NCBI RefSeq assembly: GCF_040438645.1
Contig: NZ_CP159253.1
Coordinates: 5,136,501 to 5,200,500 of the forward strand
Source of the DNA: Mesorhizobium sp. WSM2240
Lineage (GTDB): Bacteria > Pseudomonadota > Alphaproteobacteria > Rhizobiales > Rhizobiaceae
Reading direction: 5' to 3'
Length of the DNA stretch: 64,000 nt
The notes under the pieces are model-generated. The model was not told the origin of the DNA, made no database searches, and was given only the letters and a program-made list of their open reading frames with translations. A program made the position numbers and the translations under genes. Of this stretch, positions 48,239-56,642 are shown piece by piece; within the stretch, counting starts at the first letter, position 1, and each line of letters starts with the position of its first letter.

Positions 48239-49410
48239 TGTCGTACGCTCTGTGCGTGGGCCTCCAGGAACCGCTTTGAGACCGTGAAGCCCAGCCCCGG
48301 AGAATCCGGAATGGCGACCATGCCGTCTTCGATCCGTACCGTCTCCTCGACCAGATCATGGATCATCGGGTTGGCGCCGACCGAATATTCGATGGTGAAG
48401 CTGGCTGGCGATGCGGCGCAGACATGCAGACCGGCGAAGAAGCAGGGCGCCCCGGCCCACAGATGCGGCGCCAGCCGCAGGTTGAACGCACTGGCGATGG
48501 TGCCGATCTTCATCGCCTCGCTTATGCCGCCGCAGAAGGCGGGATCGGGCTGGAAGATGTCCGCTGCTTTCAGGACCGCGAGGTCGCGGAAGGCGTAGCG
48601 CGTCGCCTCGCTTTCGCCGACTGCGACGGGAATACTGGAGGCGGCGCGCACCTCCGCCATGCCGGCCTTGTCGTCGGCGATCACCGGCTCCTCGAACCAG
48701 GCGAGATCGCAGTCCGACACCGATTGGGCGAAGCGTTTGGCTTCGGCGACCGTGTAGGTGCCGTGGGCATCGACCATCAGCTCGACTTCCGGCCCGAGCG
48801 CGGCTCGGGCGGCGCGGACACGGGCAGCCGAGATGTGCGAAGCGCCGTCCATCGCGCCGACGCGCATCTTCACGCCCCGAAAGCCTCCCTGGTCGACATA
48901 GGACTGGAGCTGTTCGCCGATCTTGTCGGCGGCAGCCCAGCCGCCGGAAGCATAGGCCGGCATGCGGTCGAGCTTGCGGCCGCCGAGTAGCCGCCAGACC
49001 GGCTGGCCGAGCGACTTTCCGAGAATGTCCCACAGCGCAATATCGACCGCGCTGATCGCCGCGATCGACAGCCCGCGGCGTGCAAGTTGCGGCATGGCAT
49101 GGCCTGACGCCGCCGCGGTTTCGTGGCGCACGCCATTGTAGAGCATTTCCCAGATGACGCCGATGTCGCCGGCATGCCGGCCGATCAGTTGCGGCCCGAC
49201 TTCATGGTTCAGCATGTGAACGAGCGCGCCATAAGAGCCGGCGCTGCCCGCGGCGTTCTTGCCCTCTCCCCACCCGACCAGGCCGTCATCGGTTTCGATG
49301 CGCAGAATGGCGGCGTCGAACGTCCGCACCTGGCCGAAATCGCTGCGATGCTGGCGGCTTGCTTCGATGGGCACCCTGACCCACCAGGCTTGGACCTGTT
49401 TGATGCGCAT
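48235..49410 (-). CDS. Mandelate racemase/muconate lactonizing enzyme-family dehydratase
   Basis: The 391-residue enolase-superfamily enzyme has an N-terminal capping domain and a C-terminal barrel. Barrel motifs are GVKMRVG (K-x-R), metal ligands Asp in LMVDAHGTY, Glu in WFEEPV and Glu in VGESEAT, and the catalytic His in LAPHLWAG. This set fits the mandelate racemase subgroup, mostly acid-sugar dehydratases making 2-keto-3-deoxy acids. The specific aldonate is unknown; neighbours suggest a sugar acid released by this operon. Confidence 0.88.
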   Translation of the reverse strand: MRIKQVQAWWVRVPIEASRQHRSDFGQVRTFDAAILRIETDDGLVGWGEGKNAAGSAGSYGALVHMLNHEVGPQLIGRHAGDIGVIWEMLYNGVRHETAAASGHAMPQLARRGLSIAAISAVDIALWDILGKSLGQPVWRLLGGRKLDRMPAYASGGWAAADKIGEQLQSYVDQGGFRGVKMRVGAMDGASHISAARVRAARAALGPEVELMVDAHGTYTVAEAKRFAQSVSDCDLAWFEEPVIADDKAGMAEVRAASSIPVAVGESEATRYAFRDLAVLKAADIFQPDPAFCGGISEAMKIGTIASAFNLRLAPHLWAGAPCFFAGLHVCAASPASFTIEYSVGANPMIHDLVEETVRIEDGMVAIPDSPGLGFTVSKRFLEAHAQSVRQ

Positions 49411-49432
49411 CCAGTTGCCGGACCTTCGCCCC

Positions 49433-50320
49433 TTACCTGATCAACGGCAGGATGGTTTCTGCCGTGATGCGCATCTGGTCGGTGTAGAACTTTTCCGTCA
49501 GCACGCTGGAGCCGTGGTCCTGGATGAACTTCAGCTGCTCGGGCGAGATGTCGACGGGATTGCGCTCGACCATTTCCGGGTAGCGGTTGGCCGGGGTGCG
49601 GTCGACCGGAGCGACGAATTCGTTGGTGAGAGCGCCGTCGTAGCCAATGTCCTTCAGCACGTGGACGATTTTCTTCCAGTCGATCGTGCCAAGCCCGGCG
49701 GCAAAGCGGTTGTTGTCGGCAATATGGAAGTCGAACAGGCGCTTGCCGGCTTTGCGGATAGCCTCCTCGACGTCGAACTCCTCCATGTGAAGATGGTATG
49801 CGTCGAGGCAGACGCCGCATTCAGGGCTGACCGCGTCGGCCAGCGCCAACGCCTGTTCGCCGCGGTTGAAGAGGTAAGTCTCGAACCGGTTGAGCGGCTC
49901 GATCGCGACACGCACGCCGACCTTCTGGGCGTGGGCGAAGCATTCCTTGGTGGCGTCGACCACCCATTCCCACTCTTCCTCCTCGGTGCCGTCAGGCACG
50001 ACCTTGCCAACCGTCGCGGGTACGAGCGTGATGATCTCGCCATCGAGTTCGCTCACCATTGTCAGCACGTCCTTGACGTACTGTACGGAGCGCTCGCGCT
50101 GACCCTGGTCCCTGGCGGCAAGGTTGCGCTCGCCAAGCATCAACGTGACCGCGCCCCAGCAGCGTATTCCGTATTCCTTCAAAAGCTTGCGCGTCTCGGC
50201 CGGCTTGTATTGTTCGGGCTCGCCGGAAATCTCGATCGACTCGTAGCCAAAATTCTTGATCCGCCTGAGTGTGACTTCCAACGGCTCGGCTCGCATCCAG
50301 TTATGCGTCGAAAGATGCAT
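49433..50320 (-). CDS. Sugar phosphate isomerase/epimerase, D-tagatose 3-epimerase-like
   Basis: The 295-residue TIM barrel starts MHLSTHNWMRAEPLE. Metal-ligand motifs match the ketose 3-epimerase family: Glu in VAIEPLNRFE, Asp in VCLDAYHLHMEE, His in DFHIADNNR and Glu in LTNEFVAPV. The family moves the C3 stereocentre of ketoses or handles keto-intermediates. It is the first gene of the minus-strand operon and lies 22 bp upstream of the dehydratase. Confidence 0.85.
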   Translation of the reverse strand: MHLSTHNWMRAEPLEVTLRRIKNFGYESIEISGEPEQYKPAETRKLLKEYGIRCWGAVTLMLGERNLAARDQGQRERSVQYVKDVLTMVSELDGEIITLVPATVGKVVPDGTEEEEWEWVVDATKECFAHAQKVGVRVAIEPLNRFETYLFNRGEQALALADAVSPECGVCLDAYHLHMEEFDVEEAIRKAGKRLFDFHIADNNRFAAGLGTIDWKKIVHVLKDIGYDGALTNEFVAPVDRTPANRYPEMVERNPVDISPEQLKFIQDHGSSVLTEKFYTDQMRITAETILPLIR

Positions 50321-50412
50321 GTTTCTCTCTCCCGGAACTTACCTGCATTGCTTTCACCAAGCGGTGAAAGCATGATTTCCTCCCGAACGGGACGCCAGCC
50401 GATCAGACGAAC

Positions 50413-50423
50413 TGGTTCTACCA
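50413..50423 (-). promoter_or_regulatory. FadR-type operator (TGGTnnnACCA), minus-strand operon side
   Basis: TGGTTCTACCA matches the TGGTnnnACCA consensus of FadR-subfamily GntR regulators exactly. It lies 93 bp before the start of the minus-strand operon, which encodes a FadR-type regulator. Confidence 0.72.
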
Positions 50424-50592
50424 ATTGGGTATATGGCGATATCTAACGCATTTCCAATGTCGTCGCAAGGCGAGCTCAAGTGAGCCGCTTGCCTAGTGTC
50501 AAATAGCTGATAACAAAGGAAAATGTGCGGGATTAGCCGCTTGCCGCGGCTTCATTCCGGAAGAACAGCCGGCTTGACCGGCTCTCAGGATT

Positions 50593-50603
50593 TGGTATTA
50601 CCA
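50593..50603 (+). promoter_or_regulatory. FadR-type operator (TGGTnnnACCA), plus-strand side
   Basis: TGGTATTACCA is a perfect 11-bp palindrome and an exact match to the FadR-family consensus. It lies 102 bp before the plus-strand epimerase start and 180 bp from the other site. Confidence 0.75.
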
Positions 50604-50704
50604 GAGAGGTAATCGAGAACGGCATTTGATCTCATAGTTGCGAATGGCCCGGCCTGTTGCGGCCGTCAAGGATATTCGCTGGTTGATTTGGAAGGGAGTG
50701 AGGC

Positions 50705-51766
50705 ATGGCGGCGACGATGAAGGGTCCGGGAATATTTCTGGCGCAATTCGCGGGTGATGCGGCTCCTTTCAATTCGCTGAAGAGCATAACCAAATGGGCC
50801 GCAGGGCTGGGGTACAAGGGCGTCCAGATCCCGACCTGGGACGGGCGCCTGTTCGATCTGAAGAAGGCGGCGGGCTCGAAGGACTATTGCGACGAGGTGA
50901 AGGGCGTCTGCTCCGAGGCCGGTGTCGAGATCACCGAATTGTCGACGCATCTCCAGGGCCAGCTCGTCGCCGTGCACCCAGCCTATGACAGCCAGTTCGA
51001 CGGTTTTGCGCCGCCGGAAGTACACGGCAATCCGAAGGCTCGCCAGCAATGGGCGGTCGAACAGATGCTTTTCGGCGCGAAGGCTTCAGAAAATCTCGGC
51101 CTCAAGGCATCGGTGTCGTTTACCGGCGCTCTCGCTTTTCCCTACCTCTATCCATGGCCGCAGCGCCCGGCCGGCCTGATCGAAGAGGCGTTCGCCGAAC
51201 TCGGCAAGCGTTGGAAGCCGATCCTCGACGCCTATGAGGATGCCGGCGTCGATATCGGCTACGAGATCCATCCCGGAGAGGATGTGTTCGACGGTGCGAC
51301 TTTCGAGATGTTCCTCGACGCGGTCGGAGGCCACAAGCGCTGCAACATTAACTACGATCCTTCGCATTTCCTCCTGCAGCAGCTCGATTATCTGGCCTTC
51401 ATCGACATCTATCACGAGCGCATCAAGGCCTTCCATGTCAAGGACGCCGAGTTCAATCCGGACGGCCGGCAGGGCGTCTATTCCGGCTATCAGGGCTGGG
51501 TCAACCGCGCCGGCCGGTTCCGCTCGCTCGGCGACGGCCAGGTGGATTTCGGCGGCATCTTCTCGAAACTGGCGCAGTACAATTACGACAGCTGGGCGGT
51601 GCTCGAATGGGAATGCTGCCTGAAGCATCCGGAGGATGGCGCGGCCGAAGGCGCGCCTTTCATCCAGCACCACATCATCCGGGTGACGGAAAGGGCATTT
51701 GACGATTTCGCCGGGGCCAAGCCCGACCGGGCCGCGCTCAGGAAGGTGATGGGGATCGAAGATTAA
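50705..51766 (+). CDS. Sugar phosphate isomerase/epimerase-family protein (larger type)
   Basis: The 353-residue TIM barrel begins MAATMKGPGIFLAQF. Probable metal ligands are Glu and His in GYEIHPGEDVFDG, Asp and His in INYDPSHFLLQ, His in KAFHVKDAEF and Glu in AVLEWECCLKHPED. It belongs to the AP_endonuc_2 fold group whose larger members often pair with a Gfo/Idh/MocA dehydrogenase, as here (next gene 147 bp downstream). A role in epimerising, hydrating or cleaving a 3-keto-glycoside is plausible; the reaction is unproven. Confidence 0.82.
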   Translation: MAATMKGPGIFLAQFAGDAAPFNSLKSITKWAAGLGYKGVQIPTWDGRLFDLKKAAGSKDYCDEVKGVCSEAGVEITELSTHLQGQLVAVHPAYDSQFDGFAPPEVHGNPKARQQWAVEQMLFGAKASENLGLKASVSFTGALAFPYLYPWPQRPAGLIEEAFAELGKRWKPILDAYEDAGVDIGYEIHPGEDVFDGATFEMFLDAVGGHKRCNINYDPSHFLLQQLDYLAFIDIYHERIKAFHVKDAEFNPDGRQGVYSGYQGWVNRAGRFRSLGDGQVDFGGIFSKLAQYNYDSWAVLEWECCLKHPEDGAAEGAPFIQHHIIRVTERAFDDFAGAKPDRAALRKVMGIED

Positions 51767-51786
51767 GCGCGGGGGCGCTGGGTGGC

Positions 51787-51820
51787 GGATGAGGAGGCGA
51801 CCGGGGGCGTCTCCTCATCC
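51787..51820 (+). other. Strong inverted repeat between the epimerase and oxidoreductase genes
   Basis: GGATGAGGAGGCG (51787-51799) pairs with CGTCTCCTCATCC (51808-51820; one G-U) around an eight-base loop, giving a 13-bp stem. No T run follows. It may stabilise the upstream message or be a degenerate copy of a rhizobial intergenic palindrome. Confidence 0.65.
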
Positions 51821-51913
51821 GGCCTCTCTCGGATTGATTTAATCGCGGCAAGCGCAGCAAAAATAGGCCGGGGACGACGGCCCGGCAAATACATTAGCGG
51901 AGAGACAATAAGC

Positions 51914-53086
51914 ATGGTCGGCGCATCGAAGACTGAAACCGTATCCGGACCGATCCGCTATGGCATGGTCGGCGGCGGGCAAGGCGCCTTCATCGGCGCC
52001 GTGCATCGCATCGCCGCCCGGATGGATGGCGAGTTCCAGCTTGTCGCCGGCGCGCTGTCGTCCGATCCGGAACGGGCCAAGGCCTCCGGCGCCGAAATCG
52101 GTCTTGATCCCGAGCGCAACTACGCTTCCTTCCAGGAGATGGCAAAGGCAGAAGCCAAGCGGCCGGACGGCATCGAGGCCGTAGCCATCGTCACGCCGAA
52201 CCACGTTCACTATCCCGCTGCGAAAGCCTTTCTCGAAGCCGGCATCCACGTCATCTGCGACAAGCCGCTGACCTCGACGCTGGCCGATGCGAAGAAGCTC
52301 GCGGCGTTGGTGGAAAAGACCGGCAAGGTGTTCGTGCTCACGCACAATTACACTGCCTATCCGATGGTGCGGCAGGCGCGTGAAATGGTCCAGAAAGGCC
52401 TGCTCGGCGAAATCCGCGTCGTCCAGGCGGAATACCCGCAGGACTGGCTGACCGAAGATCTTGCCGCGACCGGCCAGAAGCAGGCGGCGTGGCGCTCCGA
52501 CCCCAAGCGGTCGGGTGCCGGCGGCGCGACCGGCGACATCGGCACGCACGCCTACAATCTGGCGCGTTTCGTCACCGGGCTCGAACTCGACAGCCTGTCA
52601 GCCGATCTCGACGCCTTCGTGCTGGGCCGAAAGCTCGATGACAACGCCCATGTCATGCTGCGTTTCGCGTCGGGAGCCAAGGGCATGATCTGGGCGAGTC
52701 AGGTGGCCCCTGGCCATGAGAACGGACTGAAGCTGCGTGTCTACGGGACCAAGGGCGGCATTGAATGGGTGCAGGCCGACCCCAACTATCTCTGGTACAC
52801 GCCGTTCGGCCAACCGAAGCAGCTGATCACCCGCGCCGGCGCCGGCGCGAGCCCGGCCGCCGCCCGGGTGACTCGTGTTCCGTCGGGTCATCCGGAAGGT
52901 TATCTAGAAGGCTTCGCCAACATTTATACGGAGGCGGCCAAGGCCATTCGCGCCGCACGCAAGAAGAATAGCAAGCCGCCCCGCGACGTAATTTTCCCGA
53001 CGGTTCAGGACGGCGTCGAAGGCGTCGCCTTCGTCGAGGCCTGCGTCAGATCGTCGAAGAAAAACGCTGCCTGGACAAAGCTCTAG
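51914..53086 (+). CDS. Gfo/Idh/MocA-family oxidoreductase
   Basis: The 390-residue protein has the dinucleotide motif IRYGMVGGGQGAFIGAVHR, TPNHVHYPAAKAFLEAG, the catalytic segment HVICDKPLTST and, in the C-terminal domain, GDIGTHAYNLARFVTG. I start it at ATG 51914, with GGAGAGA upstream; an in-frame GTG at 51782 lies in the hairpin region. It is the partner of the 353-residue epimerase and probably oxidises or reduces the same sugar. Confidence 0.9.
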   Translation: MVGASKTETVSGPIRYGMVGGGQGAFIGAVHRIAARMDGEFQLVAGALSSDPERAKASGAEIGLDPERNYASFQEMAKAEAKRPDGIEAVAIVTPNHVHYPAAKAFLEAGIHVICDKPLTSTLADAKKLAALVEKTGKVFVLTHNYTAYPMVRQAREMVQKGLLGEIRVVQAEYPQDWLTEDLAATGQKQAAWRSDPKRSGAGGATGDIGTHAYNLARFVTGLELDSLSADLDAFVLGRKLDDNAHVMLRFASGAKGMIWASQVAPGHENGLKLRVYGTKGGIEWVQADPNYLWYTPFGQPKQLITRAGAGASPAAARVTRVPSGHPEGYLEGFANIYTEAAKAIRAARKKNSKPPRDVIFPTVQDGVEGVAFVEACVRSSKKNAAWTKL

Positions 53087-53093
53087 AGTACGA

Positions 53094-53116
53094 TCCCGAA
53101 AGGCAGACTTTCGGGA
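53094..53116. repeat. Degenerate rhizobial palindrome
   Basis: TCCCGAAAG (53094-53102) pairs exactly with CTTTCGGGA (53108-53116), within the context GATCCCGAAAG...GATCATG. This resembles the GATCCCGAAAA-type palindromes spread through rhizobial intergenic regions. It begins eight bases after the oxidoreductase stop and may also act as a transcript end. Confidence 0.6.
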
Positions 53117-53242
53117 CAGATCATGCGGCTGACAAGTTCCACAGGGGGTGGGGCGGGCGGACCGGGGTAGGAGCGATCCTGCCCCCGGTCCGCTTTTTGC
53201 TGCACCGAATTCCCCCAGCCAAAATATCCGCTTGCACAACTC

Positions 53243-53258
53243 ATAAGTAAATGCTTAT
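53243..53258 (+). promoter_or_regulatory. Putative ArsR-type operator
   Basis: ATAAGTAAATGCTTAT contains the inverted repeat ATAAG-n6-CTTAT, eight bases before the ArsR start. A related palindrome precedes the second ArsR gene at 56325. Small ArsR regulators usually bind such sites over their own promoters. Confidence 0.6.
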
Positions 53259-53266
53259 CTGTTGGC

Positions 53267-53581
53267 ATGAGCGAGACAGACATCTTCCGTGCCTTGGCCG
53301 ATCCGACCCGCCGTGCGGTGCTCGAGCGTCTCGCCGGCGGCGAACTCAACGCGACGGAAATCCGCAACGGGCTCGACATGTCGCAACCGGCCGTATCGCA
53401 GCATCTCGCCGTGCTGCGCCAGGCGGGGCTGATCAGCGAGGAGCGCGCCGGGCGTAATGTGCGCTACCGGCTTCGCGCCGATGGCCTTTCGCCGCTGCAT
53501 GACTGGCTCGGACGTCACCGCGCCTTCTGGCCGGAGCGCATCGACAGGCTGAAGACACTGCTCAAGGAGATGGACCAATGA
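53267..53581 (+). CDS. ArsR-family transcriptional regulator 1
   Basis: The 104-residue winged-helix protein has the ArsR layout: MSETDIFRALADPTRRAVLERLAGGELNAT and the recognition helix MSQPAVSQHLAVLRQAGLISEERAGR. There is no cysteine, so the classic CxC metal site is absent. The DPTRR/PAVSQHL subfamily is usually coupled to SRPBCC (AHSA1) proteins, as here: the stop overlaps the next start (ATGATG). The signal is unknown. Confidence 0.9.
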   Translation: MSETDIFRALADPTRRAVLERLAGGELNATEIRNGLDMSQPAVSQHLAVLRQAGLISEERAGRNVRYRLRADGLSPLHDWLGRHRAFWPERIDRLKTLLKEMDQ

Positions 53582-53964
53582 TGCCTGCGCCCAAGCCGGA
53601 CGAAGCCGTGACGTTCGAGTATGAACTCGACGCCTCTCCCGAAAAGGTCTGGCGGGCGCTCACCGTGCCCGAGCTTCTCGCTCAATGGCTGCCGGGCGGC
53701 AGCCCGGCGCAGGATGATGCGCCGAACAAAGGCCGCTTTTCCGCTATCGAGACAATCGAATCCAAGCCGCTCGAAATGGTCCGTTACGGGCTGCGCGAGG
53801 CCGGCGCCGAGGCCGGGCTCGAGGGCAGCACCGTCACCTTCGAACTGCGCCCGACGGCAAATGGCGGCACGTGGCTGCGGCTGGTGCATGTCGCGACCGA
53901 CGCGCGGCCGCGCATCCGCGCCCCGGCCGCCAACGGCAATGTGCTGATGCGCGCCGCCGCCTAG
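53578..53964 (+). CDS. SRPBCC (AHSA1-type) domain protein 1
   Basis: The 128-residue START-like protein contains [29 protein letters not shown], the typical beginning of an AHSA1/SRPBCC lipid-pocket domain, then [17 protein letters not shown] and WLRLVHV. It is fused in operon to the ArsR gene. These pairs are common, but ligands are mostly unknown. Confidence 0.85.
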   Translation: MMPAPKPDEAVTFEYELDASPEKVWRALTVPELLAQWLPGGSPAQDDAPNKGRFSAIETIESKPLEMVRYGLREAGAEAGLEGSTVTFELRPTANGGTWLRLVHVATDARPRIRAPAANGNVLMRAAA

Positions 53965-54002
53965 TCCCGCAATCAAATCGCTATCTCGAAAGGAATTCGC
54001 GC

Positions 54003-54620
54003 ATGCGCGACATGATGAATCTCGTCCCTATGGTCGTCGAGCAATCGAACCGCGGCGAACGCTCCTTCGACATTTTCTCGCGGCTCCTGCGAGAGCGCAT
54101 CGTTTTCGTAACCGGCACGGTCGAGGACGGGATGGCCTCGCTGATCTGCGCGCAGCTTCTGTTCCTGGAATCGGAGAACCCGAAGAAGCAGATCTCCATG
54201 TACATCAATTCGCCGGGCGGCGTCGTCACCAGCGGGCTGGCGATCTACGACACCATGCAGTTCATCTCGAGCCCGGTTGCGACGCTGTGCATGGGCACCG
54301 CGCGGTCGATGGGCGCGTTCCTGCTGATGGCCGGCGAGGCGGGCCTGCGCGCGGCGCTACCCAATTCGAGCATATTGGTGCACCAGCCGTCAGGCGGCTT
54401 CCAGGGCCAGGCGTCCGACATCGAGCGGCACGCCGAAGACGTGCTGAAGACAAAGCGCAGGCTGAATGAGCTTTATGCCAAGCACTGCGGCAGGAGCTAT
54501 GGCGAGGTCGAACGCAAGCTCGACCGCGACCACTTCATGACTGCCGAGGAGGCGAAGGAGTGGGGCATCGTCGACCATATCCACACCAGCCGCGATGTGC
54601 CTGCTTTGCCGGCCTTCTGA
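54003..54620 (+). CDS. clpP: ATP-dependent Clp protease proteolytic subunit (ClpP paralog)
   Basis: The 205-residue serine protease has the catalytic serine at position 102 in [16 protein letters not shown], where canonical ClpP has a GQAASMGA-type sequence. The histidine is 127 in [19 protein letters not shown], and the aspartate follows later. The N-terminal axial loop region starts [25 protein letters not shown]. No clpX or clpA lies nearby, as with the extra ClpP paralogs of rhizobia. Start ATG 54003 follows AAAGGAA. It ends five bases from the convergent prfC. Confidence 0.92.
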   Translation: MRDMMNLVPMVVEQSNRGERSFDIFSRLLRERIVFVTGTVEDGMASLICAQLLFLESENPKKQISMYINSPGGVVTSGLAIYDTMQFISSPVATLCMGTARSMGAFLLMAGEAGLRAALPNSSILVHQPSGGFQGQASDIERHAEDVLKTKRRLNELYAKHCGRSYGEVERKLDRDHFMTAEEAKEWGIVDHIHTSRDVPALPAF

Positions 54621-54625
54621 GCCCC

Positions 54626-56215
54626 TTACGCCGCCTCACGCACCTGATAGTCCTTGACCGCCGTGAAGCGGATCGCCTTGCAGCGCTCCGCTTCATAGTT
54701 CAGCGAAAAGGCGTGCTGGGCCAGAAATACCGGGTCGTCGTCGAGATCGCGGGCGATGTCGCCGCGATGCGCGTCGATGAAGCGGTGCAGTTCGGCCGAG
54801 CTGTCTGCGGCGATCCAGCGGCAGATGGAAAAGCGCGACATTTCGAAGTCGACCGGCAGCGTGTATTCGATTTTGAGCCGCTCCTTCAGCACGTCGAGCT
54901 GCAGCGCGCCGACAACGCCGACGATCGCCGGCGAGCCATCTTCCGGCGAGAACAGTTGCACAACGCCCTCCTCGGCCATCTGGTGCAGCGCCTCTTTCAG
55001 CTTCTTGGCTTTCATGGCGTCGCCGAGACGGACGCGGCGCAATATCTCCGGCGCAAAGTTCGGCACGCCCCGGAACAGGATGTCTTCGCCTTCGGTCAGC
55101 GTGTCGCCGATACGCAGCGTTCCATGGTTGGGAATGCCGACCACATCGCCGGCATAGGCCTCGTCGGCGGTGACGCGGGTGCGAGCGAAGAAGAATTGCG
55201 GCGCCGACAGGCTCATCGGCTTGCCGGTCCGCACCAGCTTCGCCTTCATGCCGCGCTCGAGCTTGCCCGAGCAGATGCGAACGAAAGCGATGCGGTCGCG
55301 GTGGTTGGGGTCCATATTGGCCTGGATCTTGAACACGAAGGCCGACATGTCCTGTTCGGTCGCCTCGACCTTGCGGGTGTCGGCCTCCTGCGCGCGCGGC
55401 GCGGGGCCGTAATCCGCCAGTGCCTCGATCAGGTCGCGCACGCCGTAATTGCGCAGCGCCGAGCCGAAATAGACCGGCGTCAGGTGGCCTTCGCGGAAGG
55501 CGTCATTGTCGAAAGGCCGGCAGGCCCCGCGGGCAAGCTCCAGCTCCTCGATGAAGGCTTCGCGCTCATTGTCGGGCAGCAGGCCGGCGACCCGGTTGGA
55601 ATCCGGTCCGTTGACGGGAGTACGCTCCTTCTCCGCGTCGCCGCGGCGCACGGCATTCTGCGCCAGGTGGTAAGTGCCGGCAAATGTCTTGCCGCGGCCG
55701 ATCGGCCAAGTGATGGGCGCGGTGTCGAGCGCCAGCTTCTGTTCGATCTCGTCGAGGATTTCGAACGGATCGCGGCTCTCCCGGTCCATCTTGTTGACGA
55801 AGGTGACGATCGGGATGTCGCGCAGCCGGCAGACCTCGAACAGCTTCAGCGTGCGCGGTTCGATACCCTTGGCGGCGTCGATGACCATGACCGCGCTGTC
55901 GACCGCGGAGAGCGTGCGATAGGTGTCGTCGGCGAAATCCTCGTGGCCCGGCGTGTCCAGGAGGTTGAAGACTGTGTCGTCATATTCGAAGGTCATCACC
56001 GAGGTGACCACGGAGATGCCGCGCTCGCGCTCGATCTTCATCCAGTCGGAACGCGTCTGGATGCGGTCCTTCTTGGCCTTCACCTCGCCGGCGAGCTGGA
56101 TGGCGCCGCCGAACAGAAGCAGCTTTTCCGTGAGCGTCGTCTTGCCGGCGTCCGGGTGCGCGATGATCGCGAAAGTGCGGCGGCGCGCTACCGCCTGCTT
56201 GATGTCTTGAGCCAT
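54626..56215 (-). CDS. prfC: Peptide chain release factor 3
   Basis: RF3 is a translational GTPase that ejects RF1/RF2 from the ribosome after termination. The 529-residue protein matches the E. coli length. The G domain has AIIAHPDAGKTTLTEKLL (G1), DTPGHEDFADDTYRTL (G3) and FVNKMDRE (G4). The C-terminal domains include QFFFARTRVTADEAYAGDVVGI and VVGALQLDVLKERL. The frame extends to 56524, but the homologous start is ATG 56215 (MAQDIKQAVARRRTF). Confidence 0.97.
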   Translation of the reverse strand: MAQDIKQAVARRRTFAIIAHPDAGKTTLTEKLLLFGGAIQLAGEVKAKKDRIQTRSDWMKIERERGISVVTSVMTFEYDDTVFNLLDTPGHEDFADDTYRTLSAVDSAVMVIDAAKGIEPRTLKLFEVCRLRDIPIVTFVNKMDRESRDPFEILDEIEQKLALDTAPITWPIGRGKTFAGTYHLAQNAVRRGDAEKERTPVNGPDSNRVAGLLPDNEREAFIEELELARGACRPFDNDAFREGHLTPVYFGSALRNYGVRDLIEALADYGPAPRAQEADTRKVEATEQDMSAFVFKIQANMDPNHRDRIAFVRICSGKLERGMKAKLVRTGKPMSLSAPQFFFARTRVTADEAYAGDVVGIPNHGTLRIGDTLTEGEDILFRGVPNFAPEILRRVRLGDAMKAKKLKEALHQMAEEGVVQLFSPEDGSPAIVGVVGALQLDVLKERLKIEYTLPVDFEMSRFSICRWIAADSSAELHRFIDAHRGDIARDLDDDPVFLAQHAFSLNYEAERCKAIRFTAVKDYQVREAA

Positions 56216-56296
56216 GTCAGGATTCCGGTGAATGGCGGCTATATAGCCATGCGCATCGGCCATGTCGAGAAACGCGCCCGCCGTCGCCATTGACAT

Positions 56297-56323
56297 TATA
56301 ATCAGCTTACACTTATGATAAGT
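56297..56323 (+). promoter_or_regulatory. Promoter -10 and palindromic operator of the second ArsR gene
   Basis: TATAAT (56297-56302) lies 22 bp before ATG 56325. The 13-bp perfect palindrome ACTTATGATAAGT (56311-56323) sits immediately upstream of the start codon, sharing ATAAG/CTTAT with the site at 53243. There is no Shine-Dalgarno sequence, so the message is leaderless or nearly so. Confidence 0.65.
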
Positions 56324-56324
56324 C

Positions 56325-56642
56325 ATGGCTGATAATTCGGCGCAGATGGCCGCTCTCGGCGACGCGACACGCAGACATATCTTCGAGCTGATCGCGGAGC
56401 GTCCGCGCTCGGTCGCCGAGCTGACGCGAGCCATGCCGGTGTCGCAGTCCGCGGTGTCGCAGCACCTGAAGGTGCTGAAGGAGACGAGTCTGGTGCGCAT
56501 CGAGCCGAAGGGCGCCAGCAACATCTATCACATCGATCCGGCCGGTCTCGGCATGATGCGGGCCTGGCTCGACCGATTCTGGAGCAAGACTCTGGCGGCC
56601 TACAAGCTGGCCGTCGAGCAATCACCGGAGGAGTCAGAATGA
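56325..56642 (+). CDS. ArsR-family transcriptional regulator 2
   Basis: The 105-residue winged-helix regulator parallels the 53267 gene: MAALGDATRRHIFELIAERPRSVAEL and MPVSQSAVSQHLKVLKETSLV. It lacks a CxC metal site. Its stop overlaps the SRPBCC gene start (ATGA). It is divergent from prfC, and the shared 109-bp region holds its promoter and palindrome. Confidence 0.9.
   Translation: MADNSAQMAALGDATRRHIFELIAERPRSVAELTRAMPVSQSAVSQHLKVLKETSLVRIEPKGASNIYHIDPAGLGMMRAWLDRFWSKTLAAYKLAVEQSPEESE

Larger units (their letters stand above)
50321..50704. other. Divergent regulatory region of the GntR-controlled locus
   Basis: This 384-bp region without a gene separates the minus-strand operon from the plus-strand pair. 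It is AT-richer than its surroundings and holds two FadR-type operator matches, one toward each gene set. GGGAGTGAGG is the ribosome binding site of the plus-strand gene, and GGGAGAGA that of the minus-strand gene. I did not find convincing -35 elements. Confidence 0.6.

Noticed and set aside
56216..56524. 103-codon N-terminal extension of prfC
   Set aside because: It would overlap the ArsR promoter and gene and has no similarity to RF3; RF3 length and start fit ATG 56215.
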